A stretch of DNA of 13,085 bases from an uncultured Prevotellaceae bacterium. GTDB lineage: Bacteria > Bacteroidota > Bacteroidia > Bacteroidales > Bacteroidaceae. The stretch covers positions 1-13,085 of the forward strand of contig CALFJG010000021.1 in assembly GCA_937877625.1 (NCBI GenBank), given 5' to 3'. A program made the translations under genes and the position numbers. Positions within the stretch are counted from its first letter, which is position 1; every line of letters starts with the position of its first letter. The notes under the pieces were generated by a model. That model had not been told where the DNA came from. It saw only the letters and a list, made by a program, of their open reading frames with translations, and searched no databases. Below are positions 1 to 6,076 of the stretch, piece by piece.

Positions 1-2
1 AG

Positions 3-872
3 TACGACTATTGCCTGATTGTGACCGGGGCCGAGGGCATAGGCAAATCTACCCTCTTTAGCGTGATGGGTGGCGAATGGTTTAACGACAGCCTGGTAAC
101 GATGGAGGGCAAAAGCGGAATGGAGCAAGCCCGTGGAGGTTGGGTTATAGAGTTGCCCGAATTAGGCAGCATCAAACGAAGCGACGTTGAGCAGGTGAAA
201 GCCTACATTAGCCGACAGGATGATACCTACCGCCCGGCCTACGGCACGGTAACGGAAAAGCACCCGCGCCAATGCGTTTTTTGTGGCACGACAAACGAAA
301 CGTATTTCTTGAAAGGCGACACGGGAAACCGCCGCTTTTGGGTAATGGCCGCTGATGCTGACAGGCGTAAGCATACCGACGTAAAAGCAGACCTGACGGC
401 AGAGCGTAACCAAATGTGGGCCGAGGCCGTAGAGCGTTGGAAAGAGGGCGAAACCCTGTATTTGCCTAATGACCTTGAAGCAGAGGCAAGGCAGAAGCAA
501 GCCGAGTATAACGACGAAGCCGATGACCCTATTAAAGATATGCTAATAGCATATCTCGACATGAAGTTACCGGGAGAGTGGCAGACGTGGGATTTGAAAC
601 GCCGACGCGCATATATCACAGACCCCGACCCGTTAGACCAGACAGGCACGGAAGAGCGTACAAGGATATGCGCAGCGGAGTTTATTTGCGAGCGTTTAGG
701 CAAGGATATGGGCGACAAAGACTATAAGTACACAGCCCGCAAGATTGGCCGACTGATGGACAGACTACCCGGATGGGAGCGCATGGGAATATCCAAGCAC
801 GCGCAAGCCATATACGGGGCGCAAAGGGCTTTCAAACGAGTATATGACGATAGTAGCGACGAAGATATATAG
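3..872 (+). CDS. VapE-like P-loop ATPase/helicase (5' truncated by window)
   Basis: The reading frame is open from base 3, so the gene begins upstream and only about 289 C-terminal residues are visible. They start just before a Walker A motif, GAEGIGKST, preceded by the hydrophobic strand CLIVT. Further on come an acidic strand WVIELPEL, a basic segment with DDTYRPAYG and a sensor-like strand FCGTTNE, then GDTGNRRFWV. This order matches virulence-associated protein E (VapE) family ATPases, which sit in the replication modules of phages and phage satellites and are thought to act as replicative helicases, often beside or fused to a primase. The C-terminal ~120 residues (from DDPIKDML) look like the usual VapE helical tail. 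Any primase domain would be outside the window. The GTG at 21 is a valine codon inside the protein, not the start. The gene ends in TAG immediately before an iteron array, which fits a replication role. Confidence 0.85.
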   Translation, partial: YDYCLIVTGAEGIGKSTLFSVMGGEWFNDSLVTMEGKSGMEQARGGWVIELPELGSIKRSDVEQVKAYISRQDDTYRPAYGTVTEKHPRQCVFCGTTNETYFLKGDTGNRRFWVMAADADRRKHTDVKADLTAERNQMWAEAVERWKEGETLYLPNDLEAEARQKQAEYNDEADDPIKDMLIAYLDMKLPGEWQTWDLKRRRAYITDPDPLDQTGTEERTRICAAEFICERLGKDMGDKDYKYTARKIGRLMDRLPGWERMGISKHAQAIYGAQRAFKRVYDDSSDEDI

Positions 873-1208
873 GTAAACAGAGAGTAAACAAAACGCCCGA
901 ATTGGTAAACAAAGTAAACCAAACTACATTTTTTAACAATTAGCGAGGTAAACAAAGTAAACCAAAAGGTAAACCAAAGAAAAGCGTTTTGTTTACCGCG
1001 AAACCCCAATAAATAAAGGGCTTTCAGGCAAAAGTAAACAAAGTAAACCAAAATATATATAAAAATGTATAGTAATATAGTTATAGAAAAAATAGGGCGT
1101 AAATCGTGTATGTATATATACATACAACGCGCATACGCGCACGCAGGAATCACAAGTATGTTTTAGTATAATATAGAAAAAGTCTGTTTACCTTGTTTTT
1201 GGTTTACC
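872..1208. repeat. GTAAAC iteron-like cluster, noncoding, candidate replication origin
   Basis: This stretch between the VapE-like and VRR-NUC genes has no credible gene. It carries nine direct copies of GTAAAC (873, 884, 905, 914, 948, 957, 969, 1034, 1043), mostly extended to GGTAAACAAAGTAAACCAAA, with a recurring 9-bp offset between paired copies. Three inverted copies (GTTTAC) lie at 991, 1186 and 1202. Between about 1045 and 1180 the sequence is very AT-rich and includes a 20-bp palindrome. Iterons plus an AT-rich unwinding region beside a replication ATPase gene is the usual layout of a phage or plasmid origin. An operator array controlling the VRR-NUC/helicase genes is the alternative. 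Confidence 0.6.
1107..1126. repeat. 20-bp perfect palindrome in AT-rich stretch
   Basis: TGTATGTATATATACATACA is a perfect palindrome with no spacer. It is followed at once by a GC-rich alternating purine-pyrimidine run (CGCGCATACGCGC). It lies in the AT-rich part of the iteron region and could be a protein-binding site or an extrudable cruciform near the putative origin. Confidence 0.6.
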
Positions 1209-1238
1209 GGGAGCAGGGGAAACGAAAATTAAGAAGAT

Positions 1239-1619
1239 ATGAAACAGAGCATAAAGAACATAGTAGAACACGCCGAAGTTTCGGAAAAGGAGATAGAGAA
1301 ATATTTGTGCAAGCGAATGAAAGAAATTGGTTTGCCTTGCATAAAGTATTCAAACGCCAATGAAACGGGCTACCCTGATAGGCTGATAGTCCTACCGGCA
1401 AGTCAATGTATGTGGGTAGAACTGAAAAGCAAGGGCCGCAAGCCCAGCAAGGTACAGCAAATCAGGATTGCCGAACTAAAGAAACAGAAGCACGTCGTTT
1501 GGGTGATAGACAATAAGCCGTTAGTCGATGAACTGACAGAGGCCCTAACGAAATGGTTAGCCGATAACAAAGAAGAGTTTGAGGCATACGAGACGAACAA
1601 AATACAAACCCAAAATTAG
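1239..1619 (+). CDS. VRR-NUC domain nuclease
   Basis: A 126-residue protein with the signature of a stand-alone phage VRR-NUC domain, a PD-(D/E)xK-type nuclease fold. The core reads GYPDRLIVLP (Asp47), then MWVELKSKG (Glu61 and Lys63), then KVQQ (Gln73/Gln74), which is the expected order of metal-binding and catalytic residues. The N-terminus (EKEIEKYLCKRMKEIGLPCIKY) is the usual leading helix. Stand-alone copies commonly lie next to an SNF2-like helicase in phage genomes and probably act on branched or replicating DNA. Here the helicase is one gene downstream. The start follows an AT-rich leader with only a weak ribosome-binding site, and the inverted GTTTAC pair lies 30-55 bases upstream, so the iteron region may also control this gene. 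It ends in TAG four bases before the next ATG. Confidence 0.88.
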   Translation: MKQSIKNIVEHAEVSEKEIEKYLCKRMKEIGLPCIKYSNANETGYPDRLIVLPASQCMWVELKSKGRKPSKVQQIRIAELKKQKHVVWVIDNKPLVDELTEALTKWLADNKEEFEAYETNKIQTQN

Positions 1620-1623
1620 AGTT

Positions 1624-2046
1624 ATGATAGTAGTTTGTAGCAATTGCGGCAAGGAATTTAACCGCTGGCCGTCGTGCGTTAAGGAACATAATTTTTGCAG
1701 CCTTAAATGCGCAAAGGCTTTTACAGGCCCGCGAATGAGCGAATACAATAGGCAGCATAACCCGGAGGCTATGACAGACAGCAGACGGCAGAGCATAAGA
1801 AAAGCCCATTTGGGCGCAGGCAGTGGTAAGACTTATGCAAAGACGTTTGGCCGACATACTCATAGAGTAATGGCCGAAATCCTGATAGGCAGACCGCTAA
1901 AGCCCGGTGAGGTAGTACACCACATTAACGGTAATAAGAGAGATAACAGAATAGAAAATTTACAAGTGTTTTCGTCTCAGGCAGAGCACGCCAAATGGCA
2001 CGAAGCCCACGACGGGAATCCGCGATATAGGAGGTTGTGCAAATGA
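1624..2046 (+). CDS. HNH endonuclease with N-terminal zinc ribbon
   Basis: A 140-residue protein. Residues 5-29 form a CxxC...CxxxC zinc-binding module (Cys5, Cys8, Cys25, Cys29). Residues ~70-128 form an HNH domain of the HNH_3 type: a helix with HTHRVMAEILIGRPL, then EVVHHINGNKRDNRIENLQVF, with His99/His100 and Asn112 as the likely core. His122 and His126 follow in the terminal helix. Such proteins are often free-standing phage homing-type endonucleases. It lies between the VRR-NUC and helicase genes, so it may be a selfish insertion into the operon. The frame is open from an earlier ATG at 1579, but that would overlap the VRR-NUC gene; the ATG at 1624, directly before the zinc ribbon, is preferred. 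The stop overlaps the next start as ATGA. Confidence 0.85.
   Translation: MIVVCSNCGKEFNRWPSCVKEHNFCSLKCAKAFTGPRMSEYNRQHNPEAMTDSRRQSIRKAHLGAGSGKTYAKTFGRHTHRVMAEILIGRPLKPGEVVHHINGNKRDNRIENLQVFSSQAEHAKWHEAHDGNPRYRRLCK
2029..2034 (+). promoter_or_regulatory. Strong Shine-Dalgarno for helicase gene
   Basis: AGGAGG lies 8 bases before the ATG at 2043. It is the clearest ribosome-binding site in the window and decides the helicase start over the GTG at 2037. It lies within the 3' end of the HNH gene, so the two genes are probably translationally coupled. Confidence 0.75.
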
Positions 2047-3428
2047 TATACAAGCCATACGAATACCAAAAGACCGCTATCCAATGGATTTTGAAGCATA
2101 ATCGTTGCGGGTTATTTTTGGATATGGGTTTAGGGAAAAGTTCAATTACTTTAACCGCTATTCAAAAACTAATGGACGATTGCGAGGTAAGCCGTACCTT
2201 AGTAGTGGCCCCGAAGAAAGTAGCCGAAACCACCTGGACTACGGAGGCCGAGAAGTGGGAGCACCTGAAAGCCCTACGGGTTGTTAAGGTGATGGGTACG
2301 GAGAAACAGCGCAAATTGGCGTTGGCATCCAAGGCAGACGTTTACGTTATCGGCAGGGATAGTTTCGTTTGGCTTGTTGGCCTCTATGGTGGAAACCTAC
2401 CTTTTGACGTTCTGGTAATAGACGAACTAACGAGTTTCAAAAGCAGCAAGTCGAATAGGTTTAAGGCAATGCGCATGGCGACACCGACGGTTAGCCGCGT
2501 TATCGGATTGACGGGAACACCGGCCCCCAATGGCCTGATAGACCTTTGGGCGCAAATGTATTGTATAGACATGGGCGCAAGGTTGGGTAAGTCAGTAACG
2601 AAGTACCGGGAAACCTACTTTGAGACCTACCAAAGAAATAATATCGTAATACGTTGCGACGTGAAGAAAGGTTGCGACGAGATAATAAGAAGCAAGATTG
2701 CCGATATATGTTTGTCTATGCAAGCCAAAGACTATTTGCAGTTACCCGACCTACTGACACATACGGTTAAGGTGCAGCTTACGCCGTCAGTCATGGCCGC
2801 GTACACGAAGTTTGAAAAGGAAAAGGTTTTGGAGTTTCAGGAAGAACACACAGGCGAGGCCGCGAACATCTTAGCCAACAGCGCAGCGGGCCTTATGAAC
2901 AAACTAAGCCAATTTGCCAACGGTGCAATATACGACGAAGATAGAAACGTGCATGAGGTACACGACGAGAAGTTAGACAGGTTGGCCGAGATTATAGAGG
3001 CCGCAAACGGTAACAGCGTTTTGGTATTCTACCAATTCAAACACGACATAGACCGCATAGCAAAGAAACTGAAAGGCTACCGCGTTAAGGTGTATCAGGG
3101 CGAAGCCGAGTTGAAAGAGTGGAACGCCGGAAAGATAGACGTACTATTAGCGCACCCGGCATCTACGGCGTTTGGCCTGAATATGCAAGCCGGTGGCCAC
3201 TATATAGTTTGGTACGGTACAGGTTGGAACTTAGAACTATACCAACAGGCTAACGCCCGCCTACACCGTCAGGGCCAGCAATACCCGGTACACGTCTATA
3301 AGTTGGTTTGCGCCAACACCGTAGACGAAAGAGCCGAAGCCGCGTTGGATAACAAGAAAGGCGTACAACAGAGTTTGTTAGACAGCCTTAACTACCTGTT
3401 ACGAAAGCATGGTGCAATAACAGATTAA
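2043..3428 (+). CDS. SNF2/DEAD-like superfamily 2 DNA helicase
   Basis: A 461-residue SF2 ATPase of the compact phage SNF2 type. Motifs in order: Q-motif-like YKPYEYQKTAIQW (3-15), Walker A DMGLGKS (27-33), motif Ia VVAPKKV (54-60), Walker B VIDELT (125-130, DELT rather than DEAH), motif III LTGTPAPN (156-163), and in the second RecA lobe FGLNMQAG and motif VI QQANARLHRQGQ (401-412). No extra nuclease or DNA-binding domain is visible. Proteins of this type accompany VRR-NUC genes in siphophage replication modules and probably translocate on or remodel branched DNA. The start overlaps the HNH stop by 4 bases and has a strong ribosome-binding site. It ends in TAA 12 bases before the next HNH gene. 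Family is secure; exact substrate is not known. Confidence 0.92.
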   Translation: MIYKPYEYQKTAIQWILKHNRCGLFLDMGLGKSSITLTAIQKLMDDCEVSRTLVVAPKKVAETTWTTEAEKWEHLKALRVVKVMGTEKQRKLALASKADVYVIGRDSFVWLVGLYGGNLPFDVLVIDELTSFKSSKSNRFKAMRMATPTVSRVIGLTGTPAPNGLIDLWAQMYCIDMGARLGKSVTKYRETYFETYQRNNIVIRCDVKKGCDEIIRSKIADICLSMQAKDYLQLPDLLTHTVKVQLTPSVMAAYTKFEKEKVLEFQEEHTGEAANILANSAAGLMNKLSQFANGAIYDEDRNVHEVHDEKLDRLAEIIEAANGNSVLVFYQFKHDIDRIAKKLKGYRVKVYQGEAELKEWNAGKIDVLLAHPASTAFGLNMQAGGHYIVWYGTGWNLELYQQANARLHRQGQQYPVHVYKLVCANTVDERAEAALDNKKGVQQSLLDSLNYLLRKHGAITD

Positions 3429-3440
3429 CGATAAAGAGAT

Positions 3441-3824
3441 ATGGCAAAAGACAAAGACTATAAGCGACTAATCGGTACGGCCCGTTGGTTGAGGCTACGA
3501 AAGGCCAAACTAACGGCAAACCCTACGTGCGAGAGGTGCAAGGAAAACGGCATACTAAGACCCGCTACCGAGGTACACCACGTCGTACCCGTCGAAGATG
3601 GGCTAACGGTTAGGGAGAAAGAAACCCTTATGTACGATTTCCACAATTTGCGGAGTTTGTGCCACGATTGCCACGTACTGACCCATACCGAAATGGGCAG
3701 GAGCGGCAAGGCATACGCCAAACGACACGCAAAGGAGCAGTTAGCCCGATTTGTCAAGAAATTTTCAATATGTTTAATTTTGTTAAAAATGTTAAAATTG
3801 TTAAAGGGGGCGGGTGTTTTTTAA
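3441..3824 (+). CDS. HNH endonuclease (packaging-associated type)
   Basis: A 127-residue protein. The core comprises ARWLRLRKAKLTANPTCERC (Cys30, Cys33), EVHHVVPVEDG (His46/His47), FHNLRSLCHDCH (Asn69, Cys74, Cys77, His78). This is the canonical small HNH nuclease with two CxxC zinc knuckles found just upstream of terminase genes in many HK97-type phages, where some assist terminase cleavage of packaging sites. The last ~20 residues (FVKKFSICLILLKMLKLLKG) form an unusual Leu/Lys-rich tail encoded by 9-bp tandem repeats; I do not recognise it as part of the family, so it may be a late addition or follow a frameshift. The terminase genes begin about 1.1 kb downstream, separated by a structured gap and two other genes. 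Confidence 0.87.
   Translation: MAKDKDYKRLIGTARWLRLRKAKLTANPTCERCKENGILRPATEVHHVVPVEDGLTVREKETLMYDFHNLRSLCHDCHVLTHTEMGRSGKAYAKRHAKEQLARFVKKFSICLILLKMLKLLKGAGVF
3781..3807 (+). repeat. Three tandem 9-bp repeats, TGTTAAAnn
   Basis: TGTTAAA recurs at 3781, 3790 and 3799 at exact 9-base spacing, preceded by a related TGTTTAATT at 3771. The array lies inside the 3' end of the HNH gene and encodes its Leu/Lys tail. TTTAAC at 3820-3825 can pair with the GTTAAA of the last unit. It could be a replication-slippage product or a protein-binding array next to a packaging site. Confidence 0.6.
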
Positions 3825-3840
3825 CAGACGGGAGTAGACT

Positions 3841-3910
3841 GTAAATCTCGCAAAAACCTTTCTCCATACGCGAGCCGTTTTTTAGGCTGTTGGGGGTAAG
3901 CCCGATTTAC
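3841..3910 (+). other. Structured noncoding gap; possible packaging site or RNA element
   Basis: The 103 bases between the HNH and PLD-like genes have no ORF but nested inverted repeats: GTAAATC (3841-3847) with GATTTAC (3904-3910), an inner TCGC/GCGA pair, and AGCC (3873-3876) with GGCT (3885-3888) around a T-rich loop. A gap between an HNH gene and terminase genes is a plausible place for a cos/pac site. A folded mRNA element or weak terminator is equally possible. Confidence 0.35.
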
Positions 3911-3927
3911 TTAGGTACGATTTTGAT

Positions 3928-4719
3928 ATGATACAGAAGAAAAGAAGAAATAGTAAAACCGACGTTTCGGTTATGGCCGTCGAAGAGATACAATTACAGG
4001 CGTTAGACTTTGGCGACGTAGGGTTAGAGTTGAAAGACCTTAACCTAAACTACTTTGACGTGAACGCCAAACAGAAGTATTCAGAGGAAACCCGGTATAT
4101 GAAACCGAAAGTGTACGTTAAGCCCAAAGGGTTTTACGCATACGACAACGCCCTGAAACTTGCAAAGGAATTACGCTTAGACTTTGGAGAGAGGGCCGAC
4201 GTAGTGGTTAATGGCAGTTTCATATTTGGTGACTTTATAGAAGCCTACCTGTTGGCGCAAAAGGCAATCTGCAAACGCATGATAGTTTCTACTTTGTCGC
4301 TGTCTGAAAACAACGTCGATAGTTTTCATAACCTGATGGCGAAAGGTTGGATAGAGCAGTTAGACTTAGTGATTAGCCACTATTTCTATAGCCATGAGCG
4401 ATACAAGTTAATACCCTACGTCTATAAACGCCTGGACTTAGACGATAAATTTCAAATGGCCGTTGCTTTCGTGCATACTAAGGTTATCGCCTTTGAGACC
4501 AAAGGAGGCCGTAAGATAGTTATACACGGTAGCGCGAACTTACGCAGCAGCGGCAACGTAGAGGCTTTCACGATAGAGGAAAACCCGGAGTTGTTCGATT
4601 TCTACGTAGGCATCTACGACGGTATATTAGAACGGTATGCCACCGTTAATAAGGCTTCTACCCGCCGGGAGTTATGGCATGAGATAGGAGGCGGTAAGTT
4701 AAACAAAAAAAATCCGTAG
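3928..4719 (+). CDS. Phospholipase D-like (HKD) superfamily protein, probable nuclease
   Basis: A 263-residue protein with one recognisable HKD motif: VHTKVIAFE (His183, Lys185, with Glu190 where the family usually has Asp), then IVIHGSANLRSSGN (Gly201, Ser202, Asn204). In the PLD superfamily this pattern marks the phosphodiester-cleaving site. Proteins with a single HKD, such as Nuc or BfiI, work as dimers and act on DNA rather than lipid. An earlier VVNGSFIFGDF segment (~92-103) may be part of the same fold. No signal peptide or membrane segment is seen. Its place between an HNH nuclease and terminase genes suggests a role in DNA processing or packaging, or in destroying competing DNA; this is inference. 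It ends in a run of eight A bases just before TAG, with a small SSB-tail-like ORF in the -1 frame immediately after. Confidence 0.65.
   Translation: MIQKKRRNSKTDVSVMAVEEIQLQALDFGDVGLELKDLNLNYFDVNAKQKYSEETRYMKPKVYVKPKGFYAYDNALKLAKELRLDFGERADVVVNGSFIFGDFIEAYLLAQKAICKRMIVSTLSLSENNVDSFHNLMAKGWIEQLDLVISHYFYSHERYKLIPYVYKRLDLDDKFQMAVAFVHTKVIAFETKGGRKIVIHGSANLRSSGNVEAFTIEENPELFDFYVGIYDGILERYATVNKASTRRELWHEIGGGKLNKKNP
4705..4713 (+). other. Poly-A slippery run at the end of the PLD-like gene
   Basis: Eight A bases (4705-4712) followed by T. In the PLD-like frame the last codons read AAA AAA AAT CCG TAG, so 4707-4713 fits the X XXY YYZ slippery pattern (A AAA AAT). A -1 slip avoids the TAG and runs directly into the 4725-4841 ORF without a stop. 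A 9-bp hairpin with one bulged A lies at 4767-4791, too far downstream to be a typical stimulator. Confidence 0.35.
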
Positions 4720-4724
4720 AGCGT

Positions 4725-4841
4725 ATGAGCAATCAAGCAGGAAACGGCCACACGGGGAGCAACGGCAGCGGTACGGCAGCGTCCGACCGCTACGACGATA
4801 TGCCGTGGGCCGACACTGGAGGCGGCGATTTGCCATTCTAA
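4725..4841 (+). CDS. 38-residue SSB C-terminal-tail-like mini-protein
   Basis: A short ORF of 38 residues with ATG five bases after the PLD-like stop and TAA at 4839. The first ~20 residues are a disordered-looking Gly/Asn/Ser/Ala linker (SNQAGNGHTGSNGSGTAAS). The rest is acidic, DRYDDMPWAD then TGGGDLPF, ending exactly in Phe. Bacterial single-stranded DNA-binding proteins end in the same arrangement, a flexible linker and an acidic tip such as DDDIPF or DDDLPF, which recruits repair and replication proteins through the final Pro-Phe. No OB-fold precedes it in this frame. It may be a free SSB-tip decoy, a tail added to the PLD-like protein by -1 frameshifting, or the remnant of a lost ssb gene. 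Composition and the precise terminus argue for translation; function is inferred. Confidence 0.5.
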   Translation: MSNQAGNGHTGSNGSGTAASDRYDDMPWADTGGGDLPF

Positions 4842-4852
4842 GAGCCTCACGC

Positions 4853-4877
4853 GCACGGGCGCATGAGCCGCCCGTGC
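4853..4877 (+). terminator. 9-bp perfect hairpin before terminase genes
   Basis: GCACGGGCG (4853-4861) and CGCCCGTGC (4869-4877) form a perfect 9-bp GC-rich stem with a 7-base loop. It is followed by TTAAAAGG, a poor U-tract, so it is a weak terminator at best. It may be an mRNA processing or stability element, or part of a packaging site just upstream of the small terminase gene. Confidence 0.4.
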
Positions 4878-4910
4878 TTAAAAGGAAATTTTCAGCAAAA
4901 ATAAAGGAAT

Positions 4911-5699
4911 ATGACGAAACGTAAGATGAGCCCTAATAGTTTGGCGAATCTTGAAAAAGGGAAGTTCAAGAAAGGCCAGATAACAAACCCCAAAGGCAGA
5001 CCCCGAAACCGCGTACCTGACTACCGGGCAAAGTTAATGGGGCCTGATAAGGCAAAGGAATTTCAGGGAATCAGCCGCGACGAATATTATTCGTGGTACG
5101 AAACCCTGTTGGCAATGGACTTAGACGAACTGAAAGCCTTAGAGAGCGACACCGAAGTACCCATGTTTGTTAAGACCTACGCCCGCGCAATGGTAGCCGA
5201 CATGAACGCCGGGCGCACTACGACGGTTGATAAGATGGTAGACCGCATTAACCGACGTTCAGAGCAGAACCGGGCAAAAGAGGGCGGCAGCGTCGATTTG
5301 GCTTACGATACCGGGGCAACGGAAACAACCGAGGCCATACAGAAGCGTATCAAGTGCAAAAAGGACTATATCGTTAAGTTGCTCAAAAAGCAGGGCAAAT
5401 ATACGGTTGAATTGTCTATGCAGGCCACCGTTACGGCGCAGTTGATGGTACGTACCGAGATATTGGCAGAGGAAATATTTAGCGACGGCCACAAAGCCGT
5501 AAACGTGGAGATTTCCCGTGAGGGTAACAGCCGGGAGAGTATCAGCCCCAAGGAAAAACTATACCTGGCCCTGACAACACAGACGCAAAGGGCGTTAAAG
5601 GCTTTAGGCATGAACACCGATAGCAAAGACCGGCCCAGCAGCGGCGACGATGAATTTAGTAAGTTTATGAAAGAATTTAGTAACGATAGCGACGATTGA
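4911..5699 (+). CDS. Terminase small subunit-like protein (DUF5681-like N-terminus)
   Basis: A 262-residue protein. Residues ~14-32 read LEKGKFKKGQITNPKGRPR, the DUF5681-type basic motif seen at the N-terminus of many phage terminase-associated proteins. The C-terminal half (residues ~150-245: YIVKLLKKQGKYTVELSMQ, then PKEKLYLALTTQTQRALKALGM) is helical and resembles small terminase subunits of the P27 kind, ending in an acidic tail. Small terminase subunits bind the packaging site as an oligomer and regulate the large subunit. The position supports this: one short gene separates it from the large subunit. The ATG is preceded by AAAGGA at a good distance. The DUF5681 match is clear; the small-subunit call rests mostly on context and general shape. 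Confidence 0.7.
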   Translation: MTKRKMSPNSLANLEKGKFKKGQITNPKGRPRNRVPDYRAKLMGPDKAKEFQGISRDEYYSWYETLLAMDLDELKALESDTEVPMFVKTYARAMVADMNAGRTTTVDKMVDRINRRSEQNRAKEGGSVDLAYDTGATETTEAIQKRIKCKKDYIVKLLKKQGKYTVELSMQATVTAQLMVRTEILAEEIFSDGHKAVNVEISREGNSRESISPKEKLYLALTTQTQRALKALGMNTDSKDRPSSGDDEFSKFMKEFSNDSDD

Positions 5700-5701
5700 C
5701 T

Positions 5702-6076
5702 ATGAAGAAAATATATATTAGTGGCCCCATGAGCCATTTAGAGAGAGAAGAGTATTTGGCACGTTTCGCAAAGGCTGAGATACTACTAAGCGAAAGAGGC
5801 TACCGGGTAGTAAATCCTACTAAGTTCCTGATTTGCCGTTGGCCGTGGCTTTACAAGTTAGTTGGCTATAATGCCGCGTTGTGCTACGACCTTTGGCGGC
5901 TTTCGCGTTGTGAATACATCTACCTTTTGCCTGATTGGAAAGAGAGCCGGGGCGCAACCGTTGAAAGTTTCTTTGCATGGAAGATTGGCGTTTACCGCCT
6001 GACTGAAAAGGAGCGCAAAGAAATAGACCTGAAATTAGCCAAGTGGATAGACAAACGGGAATCTAAGCAAGTATGA
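5702..6076 (+). CDS. DUF4406-like / nucleoside 2-deoxyribosyltransferase-fold protein
   Basis: A 124-residue protein beginning MKKIYISGPMSHLEREEY, the phosphate-binding start typical of DUF4406, a family with the Rossmann-like fold of nucleoside 2-deoxyribosyltransferases. The middle has GYRVVNPTKF. The region CEYIYLLPDWKESRGATVE (~77-95) carries the Asp and Glu expected of the active site. Phage members are common and are presumed to act in nucleotide metabolism, though most lack tested activity. Its length is typical. The frame is open from TTG at 5696 overlapping the previous stop, but ATG 5702 gives the standard N-terminus. It lies between the two terminase genes and its stop overlaps the large-subunit start as ATGA, so co-translation is likely. 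An insert WPWLYKLVGYNAALCYDLWR (~47-66) is more aromatic than usual. Confidence 0.78.
   Translation: MKKIYISGPMSHLEREEYLARFAKAEILLSERGYRVVNPTKFLICRWPWLYKLVGYNAALCYDLWRLSRCEYIYLLPDWKESRGATVESFFAWKIGVYRLTEKERKEIDLKLAKWIDKRESKQV

Noticed and set aside
239..718. Leftward 159-codon ORF inside the VapE-like gene
   Set aside because: Serine/arginine-rich shadow on the opposite strand of a clearly coding region.
872..1053. CRISPR array
   Set aside because: Repeats are short (about 20 bases), spacing is irregular (9-65 bases), no uniform spacers and no cas genes; iterons fit better.
722..1153. Leftward 143-codon ORF rich in Tyr, Phe and Val
   Set aside because: Its middle is a translation of the GTAAAC repeats in the reverse sense and its start overlaps the VapE-like gene; it has no domain or plausible start signal.
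3659..3844. Alternative frame of the HNH gene ending in KGGGCFLTDGSRL, considered as a frameshifted true C-terminus
   Set aside because: The HNH motifs are intact in the main frame, and I cannot show without homologs that the other frame is the ancestral end.
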